Below, in pieces: positions 18,002-27,112 of a DNA stretch of 64,000 nucleotides. The notes below the pieces were generated by a model. It was given only the letters and a program-made list of their open reading frames with translations. It made no database searches and had not been told where the DNA came from. The position numbers were made by a program, and so were the translations under genes. Position 1 is the stretch's first letter, and every line of letters begins with the position of its first letter. Source of the stretch: Roseiarcus sp036489975. GTDB lineage: Bacteria; Pseudomonadota; Alphaproteobacteria; Rhizobiales; Beijerinckiaceae. The stretch is from contig DASXES010000111.1 in assembly GCA_036489975.1 (NCBI GenBank), positions 1-64,000 on the forward strand. The letters run 5' to 3'.

Positions 18002-18998
18002 ATGTCGGACTGGTTTTCCTCCTCTTATATGGCTCGCCGGGGGGTCGCGGGCGGCCGCGCCGGCAAGACGCACCACCTGACAGAGAAGAAGCAGGGCTCC
18101 TATCAATATGTGTACGGGCCTTACGCCGCGCCCGTGCTCACGATCGCGCCGGGCGATGTCGTCGTCGCCGAGACGCTCGACGCTTTCGGGGGCGCGATAA
18201 AGTCCGTCGACGACAAGCCGTCGGAGAAGCTCAAGTTCCCGTTCGTCAACCCGCAGAACGGCCCGATCGCGGTCGAAGGCGCCGAAAAGGGCGATGTTCT
18301 GTGCGTGCGCATCGAAAAGATCACGCCGCGCGGGCCGCAGCCAGTCGGAACCTCCGCCCTTATCCCTGAATTCGGCGGCCTCGTCGGCAACGCCGGCACG
18401 CCGATGCTCAACCCACCCCTGCCCGAGCGGGGTGATGAAATACCATGTGAGCGAAAGCGGCGTGCGCTTCAACGACAGGATCACCCTGCCGTTCGAGCCG
18501 TTCATCGGCACGATTGGCGTCAGCCCTCAGATCGAAGCGGTGCTGTCGCTGCAGCCCGACTACTGGGGCGGCAACATGGACCTGCCCGATGTCGCCCCCG
18601 GCGCGATCGCCTATTTCCCGGTGCAGACGAAAGGCGCCAGTCTCTTTCTCGGCGATTGCCACGGCCGGCAGGGCGACGGCGAACTCTGCGGCGTCGCCGT
18701 CGAAATCCCATCGACCACCACAGTGCAGGTCGATCTCATCAAGTCGTGGGCGATTCAGTGGCCGCGGCTCGAGAACGAGCGCTTCATCATGACGATCGGC
18801 TCCGCCCGGCCGATGGAGGACGCGGCGCGCATCGCCTATCGCGATCTCATCCGCTGGCTCGCAGCCGACTACGGTTTCGACGAGCTCGAGGCCTATTTCC
18901 TGCTGACGCAGGCAGGCAGAATGCGCGTCGGCAACATGGTCGATCCCAAATACACTTTGGGCGCCTCGATACTCAAAGAATATCTTCCGTCACACTGA
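18002..18998 (+). pseudogene. Acetamidase/formamidase family gene with a +1 frameshift
   Basis: The FmdA/AmdA family hydrolyses formamide, acetamide or related amides to ammonia and acid. The N-terminal 140 residues (from MSDWFSSSYMARRG through NPPLPER) are in one frame. The rest (VMKYHVSESGVRFNDRITL to the stop at 18998) continues in the next frame. Removing one G from the run at 18429-18432 joins the halves as NPPLPER-VMKYHV and gives about 331 residues, close to the family length. Other family blocks are present (ETLDAFGG, PQNGPIAVEGA, GGNMDLPD, GDCHGRQGDGE). It is either a recent pseudogene or a sequence error in a homopolymer. The SDR gene follows by 16 bases. Confidence 0.85.
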
Positions 18999-19014
18999 CT
19001 TCGGGGAGGGGAGC

Positions 19015-19776
19015 ATGGATCTCGGATTGAAGGGTCTTCGCGCAGTCGTAACCGGCGCCACCAAGGGCATCGGGCGGGCCGCTGCGGATATTTTCGCTGA
19101 CGAGGGCGCGAGCGTCGCGATCTGCGCGCGCAACGCGGACGAGGTGAAGGCCGCGGTCAAGGCGCTCAAGGCCAAGGGCGTCAACGCCTTCGGCGCTGAC
19201 GTCGATGTGGCCGACAAGGCCGCGCTTAGGACATTCATCACCGACAGCGCCGCCGCGCTCGGCGGAATTGACATTCTGGTCGCCAATGTCTCCGCGCTCG
19301 CCGCGCAGGATGTCGAGGAATCCTGGGCAAAGGCCTTCGATGTCGACATGATGCACACCGTACACGCGGTAACCGCCGCCCTGCCCTTCCTCGAAAAATC
19401 GACGCATCCCTCGATCGTCATCATCTCCTCCGTCTCGGGGCGGGAGGTCGATTTTGCCGGTCCGGCCTATGGCGCGATGAAGGCGGCGCTCATTCATTAC
19501 GCGCAGAAACTCGCCCTTCAGCACGCGCCGAAGATGATCCGGGTGAATTCGGTCTCGCCGGGCAACACCTATTTCGACGGCGGCTTCTGGCAGAGCGCCG
19601 AGAAGAACCTGCCCGACATCTTCAAGCTGGCGCTGTCGCTGAACCCGACCGGACGGATGGCCAAGCCGGAAGAGATCGGCCGGGGCATCGTCTTTCTCGC
19701 CAGCCCCGCTTCGAGTTTCACGACCGGGACCAACCTGGTGATCGACGGCGCCCTGACCAAGGGCGTGCAGTTCTAG
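19015..19776 (+). CDS. Short-chain dehydrogenase/reductase (FabG-like)
   Basis: A 253-residue classical SDR. It has the NAD(P) motif TGATKGIG (13-20), the catalytic YGAMK tetrad with S in SSVSG, and the C-terminal family ending SFTTGTNLVIDGALTKG. The usual NNAG motif reads VANVS, a substitution known in some SDR branches. The substrate is unknown; members are often annotated as 3-oxoacyl-ACP reductases without proof. A GGGGAGGGG ribosome binding site lies just before the ATG. It follows the broken amidase gene by 16 bases and was presumably its operon partner. Confidence 0.9.
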   Translation: MDLGLKGLRAVVTGATKGIGRAAADIFADEGASVAICARNADEVKAAVKALKAKGVNAFGADVDVADKAALRTFITDSAAALGGIDILVANVSALAAQDVEESWAKAFDVDMMHTVHAVTAALPFLEKSTHPSIVIISSVSGREVDFAGPAYGAMKAALIHYAQKLALQHAPKMIRVNSVSPGNTYFDGGFWQSAEKNLPDIFKLALSLNPTGRMAKPEEIGRGIVFLASPASSFTTGTNLVIDGALTKGVQF

Positions 19777-19836
19777 CGAGACCGACCGCCAGGGCCTCCA
19801 GCGAAGGGGACGCCGTCAACGAGACGAGATTGAGCG

Positions 19837-21192
19837 ATGCCAACCGCCATTCATATCGTCAATCGTTACACCAACTCGGACAATGTCGCCGGCGCCGCGG
19901 TCGTCTTCGATGGGGCTGCGATCGACGCCAAGTCGCCAAGGACCGGAGCGAACGGACAGGTGGTTGTCGCGACCGAGACCCTGTCCGACGGCAATCACGT
20001 GATGCACATCGTCCCCGATCAGACGAGCGCTGACCCCGTGGGGCCGGCAGTCGCCGAGGGGCTGGGCAAGACAGTCACGCGGATGTACCGCTCGCTGGAT
20101 GTGAACGTCACTGTCAGCAAGGGCAAAATCGCGACCGTGACTCTGCCGCCCGCCCAGGCGCTGAACGGCGCCGTTCTGGCAGGCGCCAATCCGGTTCGCG
20201 TCCAGTTGCAACCTGTTTATTACCGCTCCCCCTATCAGAATGAGAATGACCGCGCCGCGACCGACATCACGCTCATTGTCGTGCACCAGACAGAAGCCGC
20301 AGCCGACATCGGAGCGACGCTCAGGTACTTCGCCGAGCCCCGGCCGAACGGCACCAGCGCGCACTACGTGATCAGCCCCGAGGCGGCGCCGCAGGCGGTC
20401 AAGGTCGTGCAGGATACTGGGCGTTCCTGGCAAGCGGGTAAGCATACCTCCTGGAGGGGCAACAAGGAGGTCAATCACTATTCGATCGGCATCGAGTTGT
20501 CGCACAAGACAGGCACACCGTTCCCGCCCAAGCAGATAGATTGTCTGGTCGACCTGATCGGTCGACTGCGGGCGGCCTATCCGAGCATTCCCGCGGACGG
20601 CGTCGTCGGCCACATGGACATACTGCTGGAGGACGCCCACAACTGGCTGGCCGGCCGGGACTGTCCGGGCCTCGACTTTGACTGGCCCGTGCTGGAAAGC
20701 TCACGCCTCGGCCTGATCCCCCGCGGAGGCGCGCCGAACCTCGACATGTACGGCGGTTTCTTCCGCCTGGCGAAAGCGCCCCACGACGCGCTCATTGCGG
20801 GAGACTCCGACAAGGCGCGGAAATGGGGCGACGTCCATTGGCCTCAACCGGCGCCCGCGCCAGCTGCCGGCGCTCAGCCCGCTCACCCGGCCCCGTCGCC
20901 TGTGGCCGGGGCGCCAACCCCTCAGCCCGTCCCGCCAACCGTCACAGCCGCTCAACCCGCTCAGCCCGCCCCGTCGACCGTGGCCGGCGCGCCGATCACC
21001 GAGCTTCAGACCGACTTGCGCGACATCGGCTATGTGGTGCCGGTGGACGGCCACTATGGCTATGAGACGAGGGTGGCGGTGAAGATGTTCCAGCAACACT
21101 TCTTCGCCGGCTCGCGGCGAGGCCTCATCCACGACAGGGACGGGAGGACGGTCAACCAAGTGACCGCGGAATTTATCAAACGCGTTCGTTGA
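19837..21192 (+). CDS. N-acetylmuramoyl-L-alanine amidase (Amidase_2/PGRP) with peptidoglycan-binding tail
   Basis: A 451-residue protein. Residues 1-125 form an unassigned beta-rich domain (IHIVNRYTNSDNVAGAAVVFDG). Residues about 140-285 are an Amidase_2 domain with the zinc ligands H in IVVHQTE, H in VVGHMDI and C in GRDCPG, and the conserved SAHYVIS and YSIGIELSH. This domain cleaves the bond between MurNAc and the stem peptide. A long Pro/Ala linker (345-390) leads to a C-terminal PG_binding_1-like domain (ELQTDLRDIGYVV). No signal peptide is seen, so it may leave the cell by another route. The start is ATG at 19837. Confidence 0.85.
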   Translation: MPTAIHIVNRYTNSDNVAGAAVVFDGAAIDAKSPRTGANGQVVVATETLSDGNHVMHIVPDQTSADPVGPAVAEGLGKTVTRMYRSLDVNVTVSKGKIATVTLPPAQALNGAVLAGANPVRVQLQPVYYRSPYQNENDRAATDITLIVVHQTEAAADIGATLRYFAEPRPNGTSAHYVISPEAAPQAVKVVQDTGRSWQAGKHTSWRGNKEVNHYSIGIELSHKTGTPFPPKQIDCLVDLIGRLRAAYPSIPADGVVGHMDILLEDAHNWLAGRDCPGLDFDWPVLESSRLGLIPRGGAPNLDMYGGFFRLAKAPHDALIAGDSDKARKWGDVHWPQPAPAPAAGAQPAHPAPSPVAGAPTPQPVPPTVTAAQPAQPAPSTVAGAPITELQTDLRDIGYVVPVDGHYGYETRVAVKMFQQHFFAGSRRGLIHDRDGRTVNQVTAEFIKRVR

Positions 21193-21207
21193 CTGACCCG
21201 CGGGCGC

Positions 21208-22527
21208 CTAGCCCCGACCGCTCGACACGCCCTCCAGGACACGCTCGTAAGTCGCGACATATTTGCGAGCTTCGTGCTCCCAGAGGAACTTTTCAGCCGC
21301 GAGCTTGGTCGCCGCTGCGGCACAGCGCGCGCGCAAGCCCTCGTTCTGCATCAGGCTGAGACAGGCGTCGGCAAGCGCCCCCGGATCAGGCGTGGCCGCA
21401 TAGACCCCCGCGTCGCCAAGCAGCCTCTTCGTCTCCTTCAAGGGATAGCACGCGGTCGGAATCCCCAGGGCGCAATATTCGAACACCTTGTTCATGCTCA
21501 TCAAGTCGTTGGCTTCATTGAGCGGATCGGGAATGACGCCGATGTCAAAGGCGCTGATGTAGGCGAACAGCGCCTGGCCGCTGAGGTAGCCGGGAAATGA
21601 CAGAAAATCGTCAAGCTCGAGCGAGTGCGCCAGCGCGCGGACCCGTTCGAGCGCCGGGCCGGAACCGACGACGACGGCGCGAAAGTCGCGAAAGTTCCTG
21701 ACCTTGACGAGATGGTCGACCGCCCGCACGAGATGGTCGACGCCGTCCTGCTCGTTGATGATTCCAAGATAGCCGATCACGAACTTGCGCCCGCCGTGCA
21801 GGCCTGGCTCAGGCTCGACCCGATGCAGCCGCTTGCGATCCGGCACGCCATAGACGACCTCGACCAGCGAATGCGCCTTGCCGCCACGACTGACGGCGAT
21901 GTCCTTGAAGGTCGCGTTGGCGGTGATGACGTGGTCCGCCATGGCGTAACTCATCCGCTCGAAGAAGATGAGCGCCCGATAGAGAAGCCCCTTGGCGCCA
22001 AACTTGACGACGAACAGTTCAGGCGAGACATCGTGCTGATCGAAGATGAACCGCTTGCCCATCAGCTTGAACGGAACGATGGGCAGAAAGATGAGGTCGG
22101 GCGGATTGCAGGCCTGGACGATCGAAAATCCCCGTTCCCGGTGAACCTTGATCAGGAGCCGCAATTGATGAAACATCGCGACTGAATATTCGCGGAAGTA
22201 GGCGAGCACGCCCAGTCCCTCGGGCGGCAGCGGGTGCCGGTAGATCGCGATGTCGTCGATGACCTCGAATCGCTTTGGAAAATCGGGGTTGGCCGGGCAG
22301 ATAACCGACACCGTCCAACCGGCGCGGCTCAGCGCCTGCGCCTCCTGCCAGACCCGCCGATCGAAAGGAACGGGCAGATTCTCGACAATGATGACGCAAG
22401 AGCGGTCTTGGCGCGGCGGCGGCATGGACGACTTTCGATTATCGGGATTCGCGGCTTCGGTCGCGAACAGCTCACGCCGTCGCGTCGCGCGCCAAGATTG
22501 CGCCGTGCGCAGTAAGGAAGTAATCAC
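21208..22527 (-). CDS. Glycosyltransferase family 4 protein
   Basis: A 439-residue GT-B fold transferase. N-terminal acceptor domain: IIVENLPVPFDRRVWQEAQA and FDQHDVSPELF. C-terminal nucleotide-sugar domain: FVIGYLGIINEQDGVD, VVVGSGPALER and the donor-binding segment DLMSMNKVFEYCALGIP, with the E-x7-E-type motif altered to MSMNKVFEY. It probably builds an exopolysaccharide or capsule repeat. The start is GTG at 22527, with a GGGAAGG ribosome binding site; an ATG at 22425 is an alternative. It begins 3 bases after the ugd stop, so the two form one operon and UDP-glucuronate is a plausible substrate. Confidence 0.88.
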   Translation of the reverse strand: MITSLLRTAQSWRATRRRELFATEAANPDNRKSSMPPPRQDRSCVIIVENLPVPFDRRVWQEAQALSRAGWTVSVICPANPDFPKRFEVIDDIAIYRHPLPPEGLGVLAYFREYSVAMFHQLRLLIKVHRERGFSIVQACNPPDLIFLPIVPFKLMGKRFIFDQHDVSPELFVVKFGAKGLLYRALIFFERMSYAMADHVITANATFKDIAVSRGGKAHSLVEVVYGVPDRKRLHRVEPEPGLHGGRKFVIGYLGIINEQDGVDHLVRAVDHLVKVRNFRDFRAVVVGSGPALERVRALAHSLELDDFLSFPGYLSGQALFAYISAFDIGVIPDPLNEANDLMSMNKVFEYCALGIPTACYPLKETKRLLGDAGVYAATPDPGALADACLSLMQNEGLRARCAAAATKLAAEKFLWEHEARKYVATYERVLEGVSSGRG

Positions 22528-22530
22528 GCG

Positions 22531-23850
22531 TCAGCCTTCCCCGCCGAACCCCCGGCCGACGCAGACGTACCTAAATCCAAGCGCTTTCATCGCTTTGATC
22601 GGATAGATGTTGCGCAAGTCGATCATGATGGGCGTATTGAGGCTGGCTTTGACGCGAGCGAGGTCGAGAGCGCGGAACTCGTCCCATTCGGTGACGATGA
22701 CCGCCGCGTCGGCGCCCTTCAGGCAGGCGTAGGCGCTGTCGGCAAACTCGACGCCGGGAAGCAGCGGCTTCGCGGTTCGCACGCCCTCCGGATCATAGGC
22801 GACGACGCTCGCGCCGGCGGCCTGCAATTCAGGCACGATGACGAGGCTCGGCGCGTCGCGCATATCGTCGGTTCTGGGCTTGTAAGTGAGGCCGAGAACA
22901 GCGATCCGTTTGCCGGCGACCGAGCCGCCGCAGGCGCGAACGATCTTTGCCGCCATCGCCGTTTTGCGCTTGTCGTTGACGTCGACCAGGGTCTCGACCA
23001 GGCGGATCGGCGCTTTGGCTTCCGCCGCAAGCTTGGTCAGCGCCAGCGTGTCCTTGGGGAAGCATGAACCGCCGAAGCCTGGGCCGGGATTGAGAAACTT
23101 GCGGCCGATGCGGTCGTCAAGCCCGATGCCGTTCGAGACGTCGAGAACGTCGGCGCCGACCCGCTCGCACAGATCGGCGATTTCGTTGATGAAGGTCACC
23201 TTCATCGCCAGGAACACGTTGGCCGCGTATTTGATCATCTCTGAGCTGCGGCGCGTGGTGTAGACGATTCGTCCACCGTTGCGTTCGATGGGCCGGTAGA
23301 TCTCCGCCATGACCTCGCGCGCACGGTCGTCCTCGACCCCGATGACGACCCGGTCGGGCCGCTTGAAATCCTCGATCGCGGCGCCTTCGCGAAGGAATTC
23401 GGGATTGGAGATGACGGCGAACGAACTTTTGGGCACGCGCTCGGCGATGATGCGTTCGACCTCGTCGCCCGCGCCGACGGGGACGGTCGACTTAACCACG
23501 ACGACGGTAAAGTCTTGAATGATCCCCGCGATATCGCGGGCCGCATGGTGAACGAAGCGCATGTCGGCCGACCCGACCTCCGCCATCGAAGGCGTGCCGA
23601 CAGCGATGAAGACCGCCTGCGCGCCTTGTCCGGCCGCTTTGAGGTCGGTCGTGAAAGAGAGGCGCCCAGCAGCCTGGTTGGCGAGCGCCAGTTCGCTCAG
23701 GCCCGGTTCGTAGATCGGAACGCGACCCTCGCGCAGACTCGCGACCTTCCTTTCGTCCACCTCGACGCACACGACCTCATGGCCGAAATCGGCCAGACAG
23801 GCTCCCGAAACGAGCCCGACATAGCCGGCGCCGATCATCACAATGCGCAT
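22531..23850 (-). CDS. ugd: UDP-glucose 6-dehydrogenase
   Basis: Oxidises UDP-glucose to UDP-glucuronate with two NAD+, supplying precursors for exopolysaccharides. The 439-residue protein starts at the ATG at 23850, directly before the Rossmann motif IGAGYVGLVSG; a longer open frame to 24027 adds only low-complexity residues. Family blocks are complete: FIAVGTP, KSTVPVGAGDE, NPEFLREGAAIEDF, GFGGSCFPKDT with the catalytic cysteine, and LGLTYKPRTDDMRD. It is followed immediately by the GT4 gene. Confidence in the function is high. Confidence 0.96.
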   Translation of the reverse strand: MRIVMIGAGYVGLVSGACLADFGHEVVCVEVDERKVASLREGRVPIYEPGLSELALANQAAGRLSFTTDLKAAGQGAQAVFIAVGTPSMAEVGSADMRFVHHAARDIAGIIQDFTVVVVKSTVPVGAGDEVERIIAERVPKSSFAVISNPEFLREGAAIEDFKRPDRVVIGVEDDRAREVMAEIYRPIERNGGRIVYTTRRSSEMIKYAANVFLAMKVTFINEIADLCERVGADVLDVSNGIGLDDRIGRKFLNPGPGFGGSCFPKDTLALTKLAAEAKAPIRLVETLVDVNDKRKTAMAAKIVRACGGSVAGKRIAVLGLTYKPRTDDMRDAPSLVIVPELQAAGASVVAYDPEGVRTAKPLLPGVEFADSAYACLKGADAAVIVTEWDEFRALDLARVKASLNTPIMIDLRNIYPIKAMKALGFRYVCVGRGFGGEG

Positions 23851-24128
23851 CGAGCGGACCCCCGTCCAATCGCCGCCATGCCTAGCGCTCGCCAAGCACC
23901 GGTGGCGGCGCAACAAACCAACCGATTTCCTCCGGACGTTCTTGTCAAGGGCGCCGGAAATCCCTCGCCGTGGTCCGCTCGGACCGCGCTCGAGCCCGGA
24001 GCTCGCTTGCCACCGCCGTGCGGCCAAAGGTCTTCGACCCGCGTCGCGGCAGCGATTGACGCGCCTTATACACGCCGTTAAGCGGGTCCGCCATCATTCT
24101 CCTTCGACGACCCTTTCAACGGACGGAC

Positions 24129-25094
24129 ATGGCTGTCTACACCGAAGTCTCGGACGATGCGCTGCGCGCCTTCCTGGCGCTTTATGACATCGGCGAGGTG
24201 ATTTCATTCAAGGGCATCGCCGAAGGGGTCGAAAACTCCAACTTCCTCATGCGCGTCTCCGGCGGTCAATATATCCTCACCCTTTATGAGAAACGGGTAA
24301 AAGCGGAGGACCTGCCGTTCTTCATCGGGCTCATGGAGCATCTGGCGAGGCGCGGCGTCACCTGTCCTCAACCGGTTCGCAATCGGGCCGGCTCGGCGCT
24401 CGGCGAACTCGCTGGACGTCCGGCGACGATCGTGACGTTCCTCGACGGGTTATGGATTCGCCGCCCCAACCTGCGCCATTGCGCCGAGGTCGGCGCGGCG
24501 CTGGCGCGGATGCACCTGGCCGGCGCCGATTTCGAGCTGAAGCGCCCCAATGCCCTGTCGCTCCAGGGGTGGCGGCCCCTGTTCGAAGCCGCTGAGGCGC
24601 GCGCCAACGAGGTCGCCCCCCATCTTGGCGAGGAAATCGCAGCCGAGCTCGGTTTTCTCGAGACCCACTGGCCGCAGGATCTGCCGGGCGGCGTCATCCA
24701 CGCGGATCTCTTCAACGACAATGTCTTCTTCCTCGGCGAGGCGCTATCCGGTCTGATCGACTTCTATTTCGCCTGCAACGACGCCCTCGCCTATGATCTC
24801 GCGATCTGCCTCGGCGCCTGGTGTTTCGAACCCGACAATGCTTTCAATGTCTCCAAAGGCCGGGCGATGATCTCGGCTTATCAGCGGCTGCGGCCGCTCG
24901 GCGAAGCCGAAGTCGCAGCGCTGCCGCTCCTGTCGCGCGGCGCGGCGCTGCGGTTCATGCTGACCCGGCTCGTCGACTGGCTCAACGTGCCGCCGGGCGC
25001 AAAGGTGGCGCCGAAGAATCCGCTCGAGTATCGCGACAAGCTGCGCTTCCACCAGCGGGTGAAGTCGGCCGCCGACTACGGGCTCATGGGGTGA
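24129..25094 (+). CDS. thrB: Homoserine kinase, type II (ThrB, APH-like fold)
   Basis: Phosphorylates L-homoserine for threonine synthesis, in the cytosol. The 321 residues match the alphaproteobacterial choline-kinase-like ThrB: EVSDDALRAFLALYDIG, GIAEGVENSNF, the catalytic loop HADLFNDNVFF (D and N), and IDFYFACND, the metal-binding Asp. The C-terminal block LRFMLTRLVDWL is also typical. Its stop overlaps the GTG start of rnhA by four bases (gtga), a gene pair conserved in Rhizobiales, so the genes are translationally coupled. Confidence 0.95.
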   Translation: MAVYTEVSDDALRAFLALYDIGEVISFKGIAEGVENSNFLMRVSGGQYILTLYEKRVKAEDLPFFIGLMEHLARRGVTCPQPVRNRAGSALGELAGRPATIVTFLDGLWIRRPNLRHCAEVGAALARMHLAGADFELKRPNALSLQGWRPLFEAAEARANEVAPHLGEEIAAELGFLETHWPQDLPGGVIHADLFNDNVFFLGEALSGLIDFYFACNDALAYDLAICLGAWCFEPDNAFNVSKGRAMISAYQRLRPLGEAEVAALPLLSRGAALRFMLTRLVDWLNVPPGAKVAPKNPLEYRDKLRFHQRVKSAADYGLMG

Positions 25095-25549
25095 GCCAGC
25101 GCGTCTCGATCTGGACGGACGGCGCCTGTTCAGGGAACCCCGGCCCCGGCGGGTGGGGCGCGATACTGCGCTACGGCGGGCATGAAAAGGAGCTGAAAGG
25201 CGGCGAGGCGCTCACCACCAACAATCGCATGGAGCTGACCGCAGCGATCAAAGCGATTCAATCCCTGAACCGGCCTTGCGAGGCGATCCTGCACACGGAT
25301 TCCCAGTATGTGCGCGGCGGAGTCACGGGTTGGATCAACAGCTGGAAGCGCAACGGCTGGCGCACGGCGGCGAAGAAACCCGTCAAGAACGAGGACCTTT
25401 GGCGAGTCCTAGACGAGGCCGCGGCGTCCCACAAGATCGAGTGGCGCTGGGTCAAGGGCCACGCGGACGACGAACTCAACGAGCGCGCCGACAAGCTCGC
25501 GCGAGAGGGCATGGCGGAGTTCAAGAACAGCGTCGAGCCCACGCCTTAG
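25091..25549 (+). CDS. rnhA: Ribonuclease HI
   Basis: Cleaves the RNA strand of RNA-DNA hybrids, removing primers and R-loops. The 152-residue protein has all four catalytic acids: D in WTDGACSGNPG, E in NNRMELTAAI, D in HTDSQYV and D in HADDELNERAD. The basic protrusion SWKRNGWRTAAKKPVKN is also present. The GTG start at 25091 overlaps the thrB stop; the same frame is open far upstream through thrB but those residues are shadow. Length is usual for RNase HI. Confidence 0.95.
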   Translation: MSQRVSIWTDGACSGNPGPGGWGAILRYGGHEKELKGGEALTTNNRMELTAAIKAIQSLNRPCEAILHTDSQYVRGGVTGWINSWKRNGWRTAAKKPVKNEDLWRVLDEAAASHKIEWRWVKGHADDELNERADKLAREGMAEFKNSVEPTP

Positions 25550-25561
25550 CGCGCCTCAACC

Positions 25562-26299
25562 TCACGCGCCGACCCGCTCCCCCTGAGCGTCGGCGGGATT
25601 TCTTTCTCCTGCCAGCGATACCGCGAACCCGGCGAAGAGCGCTTCGCGCTCGGATGGCGCCGAACGGTACGATGGATATCGGGCCTCGACGCGATCTCTG
25701 CCGGCCGCGAAATCGAGGCCCATGCACACGACCTTCGCACTGACCTGCGGATAGTCGCGCGGGCCTGACCACGTCTCATGCCCGCAGACCCGCCGATAGA
25801 ATCCCTCATGCCCGCTCGCGCAGCTCAAGACGATGAAGTCGGCGTTGAAATGTTGCGCGGCCATCCACGGCGGACGCAGCGCGAAATAGGGCAGCTCGGG
25901 AAATTTCGCCGCCATTTCGGCGCTGGCGGCGAGCCGAGACGGCTCAACGACAACACGGCGGCTGCTCAGAAGCGGATGCAGCACCTCGGGAAACACATCG
26001 TTCGCCGGCGAAACGGTCTGAGGGGCGGCGACGACATGCACCCGGACCGTGCTCGCCAGCTCGCCGTCGATGTAAGTGACCGTCGTCAATGCGCTCGGAA
26101 TTGGATCGTAGCGCTCGTCATATAACATCTCGTCGACGCGCGGGGTCAGCAGGTTGCGACGCAGATAGGCGTCGTATCGAAGCCGATAGGCCGCCTCGCG
26201 TTCCGTTGCCGAAACGGCGGGTCGAGATTCCACCCGCTCGAGCATCTTCGCGACCCGCTCCGCGAAGCGCGACGAACGGTCGACAGCACGCATGTCCAT
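25562..26299 (-). CDS. FeeM-like N-acyl amino acid synthase/acyltransferase (GNAT-like fold)
   Basis: A 245-residue protein resembling the FeeM branch of the autoinducer synthase/GNAT superfamily, which joins acyl groups from acyl carrier protein to an amino acid amine to make N-acyl amino acids (signals or surfactants). Support: AYRLRYDAYLRRNLLTPRVDEMLYD split in two, YIDGELASTVRVHVV, EPSRLAASAE, and the late FYRRVCGHETW. The product is not predictable. The ATG at 26299 has a GGAGG site 8 bases upstream; a TTG at 26314 is an alternative. The ribosome site lies in a hairpin loop (26302-26320). No acyl carrier protein gene is nearby. Confidence 0.75.
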   Translation of the reverse strand: MDMRAVDRSSRFAERVAKMLERVESRPAVSATEREAAYRLRYDAYLRRNLLTPRVDEMLYDERYDPIPSALTTVTYIDGELASTVRVHVVAAPQTVSPANDVFPEVLHPLLSSRRVVVEPSRLAASAEMAAKFPELPYFALRPPWMAAQHFNADFIVLSCASGHEGFYRRVCGHETWSGPRDYPQVSAKVVCMGLDFAAGRDRVEARYPSYRSAPSEREALFAGFAVSLAGERNPADAQGERVGA

Positions 26300-26301
26300 G
26301 C

Positions 26302-26320
26302 CCGGACCCTCCAAGTCCGG
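26302..26320 (-). promoter_or_regulatory. Hairpin displaying the ribosome binding site of the FeeM-like gene
   Basis: On the minus strand CCGGAC-TTGGAGG-GTCCGG forms a 6-bp G/C-rich stem with a 7-base loop containing the Shine-Dalgarno GGAGG. The start codon ATG follows two bases after the stem. This may be chance in GC-rich DNA, or it may tune translation. Upstream, the palindrome ATCAATTGAT (26330-26339) and a related AAATCAATTT at 26350 lie in an A/T-rich patch that could be the promoter or an operator. Confidence 0.5.
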
Positions 26321-26561
26321 TCCATGCTAATCAATTGATGAGAGAAGTAAATCAATTTGCAACCATAGCGGGTGGGAATCTACCGGCCGGCGATGGGCTC
26401 TAAAACCAGCTTATCTTAAATTTTTCAGTAATTTAGCGACGTGGGCCGACCTCGCCAAATCGGTTAGTTAGGTTAATGGACCAGGCGGGTCCGGATATCG
26501 ATGGCGAGCCGGCTTTTCTCACCGCGCCAGTCGCTTTGGGGCGGACGCGCGAAGCGCCCCC

Positions 26562-26921
26562 TCAGGCCAGTCGAATGTTCTTTTCTCGCCGGCCGGCCGC
26601 CAGAGCCCTGGTGATGGCGGCGAACTCATCCAGCGTCGCGAGACCGGGGGACTTCGCGGCCGTTCGGCACCAGCTCAGGAACGCCACCAGGTCGACCGCG
26701 ACCATCTCGACTTCGATCCCCGCCATCCGCAGGCCCCAAAGCGATCCTTCGCGAAAGTCTAGCCAGTCTTCATAATCCTGAAACTGCTGGAATTCGGGCG
26801 CGGCGAACCTCGCCAACGCATACTGCCGCTCGTCGAGATCCGCGGCGACCCGGCAATCGGATTTCACTTCCGAGGCGGCCGTTGCAGGCTCCGAAATCGA
26901 GGCGCGGTCGTCCGCGGACAT
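26562..26921 (-). CDS. Hypothetical protein, start uncertain
   Basis: A 119-residue protein from the ATG at 26921; the frame is open to 27074, which would give 170 residues. No family is recognised. The second half looks truly coding and folded (QQFQDYEDWLDFREGSLWG, VEMVAVDLVAFLSWC, LDEFAAITRALAAGRREKN). There is no signal peptide or membrane segment. It is divergent from the GGDEF-EAL gene at 27113 and could share a promoter region with it. Nothing more can be said of its role. Confidence 0.6.
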   Translation of the reverse strand: MSADDRASISEPATAASEVKSDCRVAADLDERQYALARFAAPEFQQFQDYEDWLDFREGSLWGLRMAGIEVEMVAVDLVAFLSWCRTAAKSPGLATLDEFAAITRALAAGRREKNIRLA

Positions 26922-27112
26922 CTCCGGCTGGCCGGGCGATGCCGATCGTTCTTGAAATCCATCCCGCGCTTGCAAAAACTTAATGATCATCAGGCACTGT
27001 CGGGTTTGAGAACTCACAGACGATACAGAGAGTTTCGTAAAGAATTCGCCAAAGCGACCCGGTGCGATGCGCATAGACTAACGCGAATATCGTCATTGGG
27101 CCAGCGGTACGT

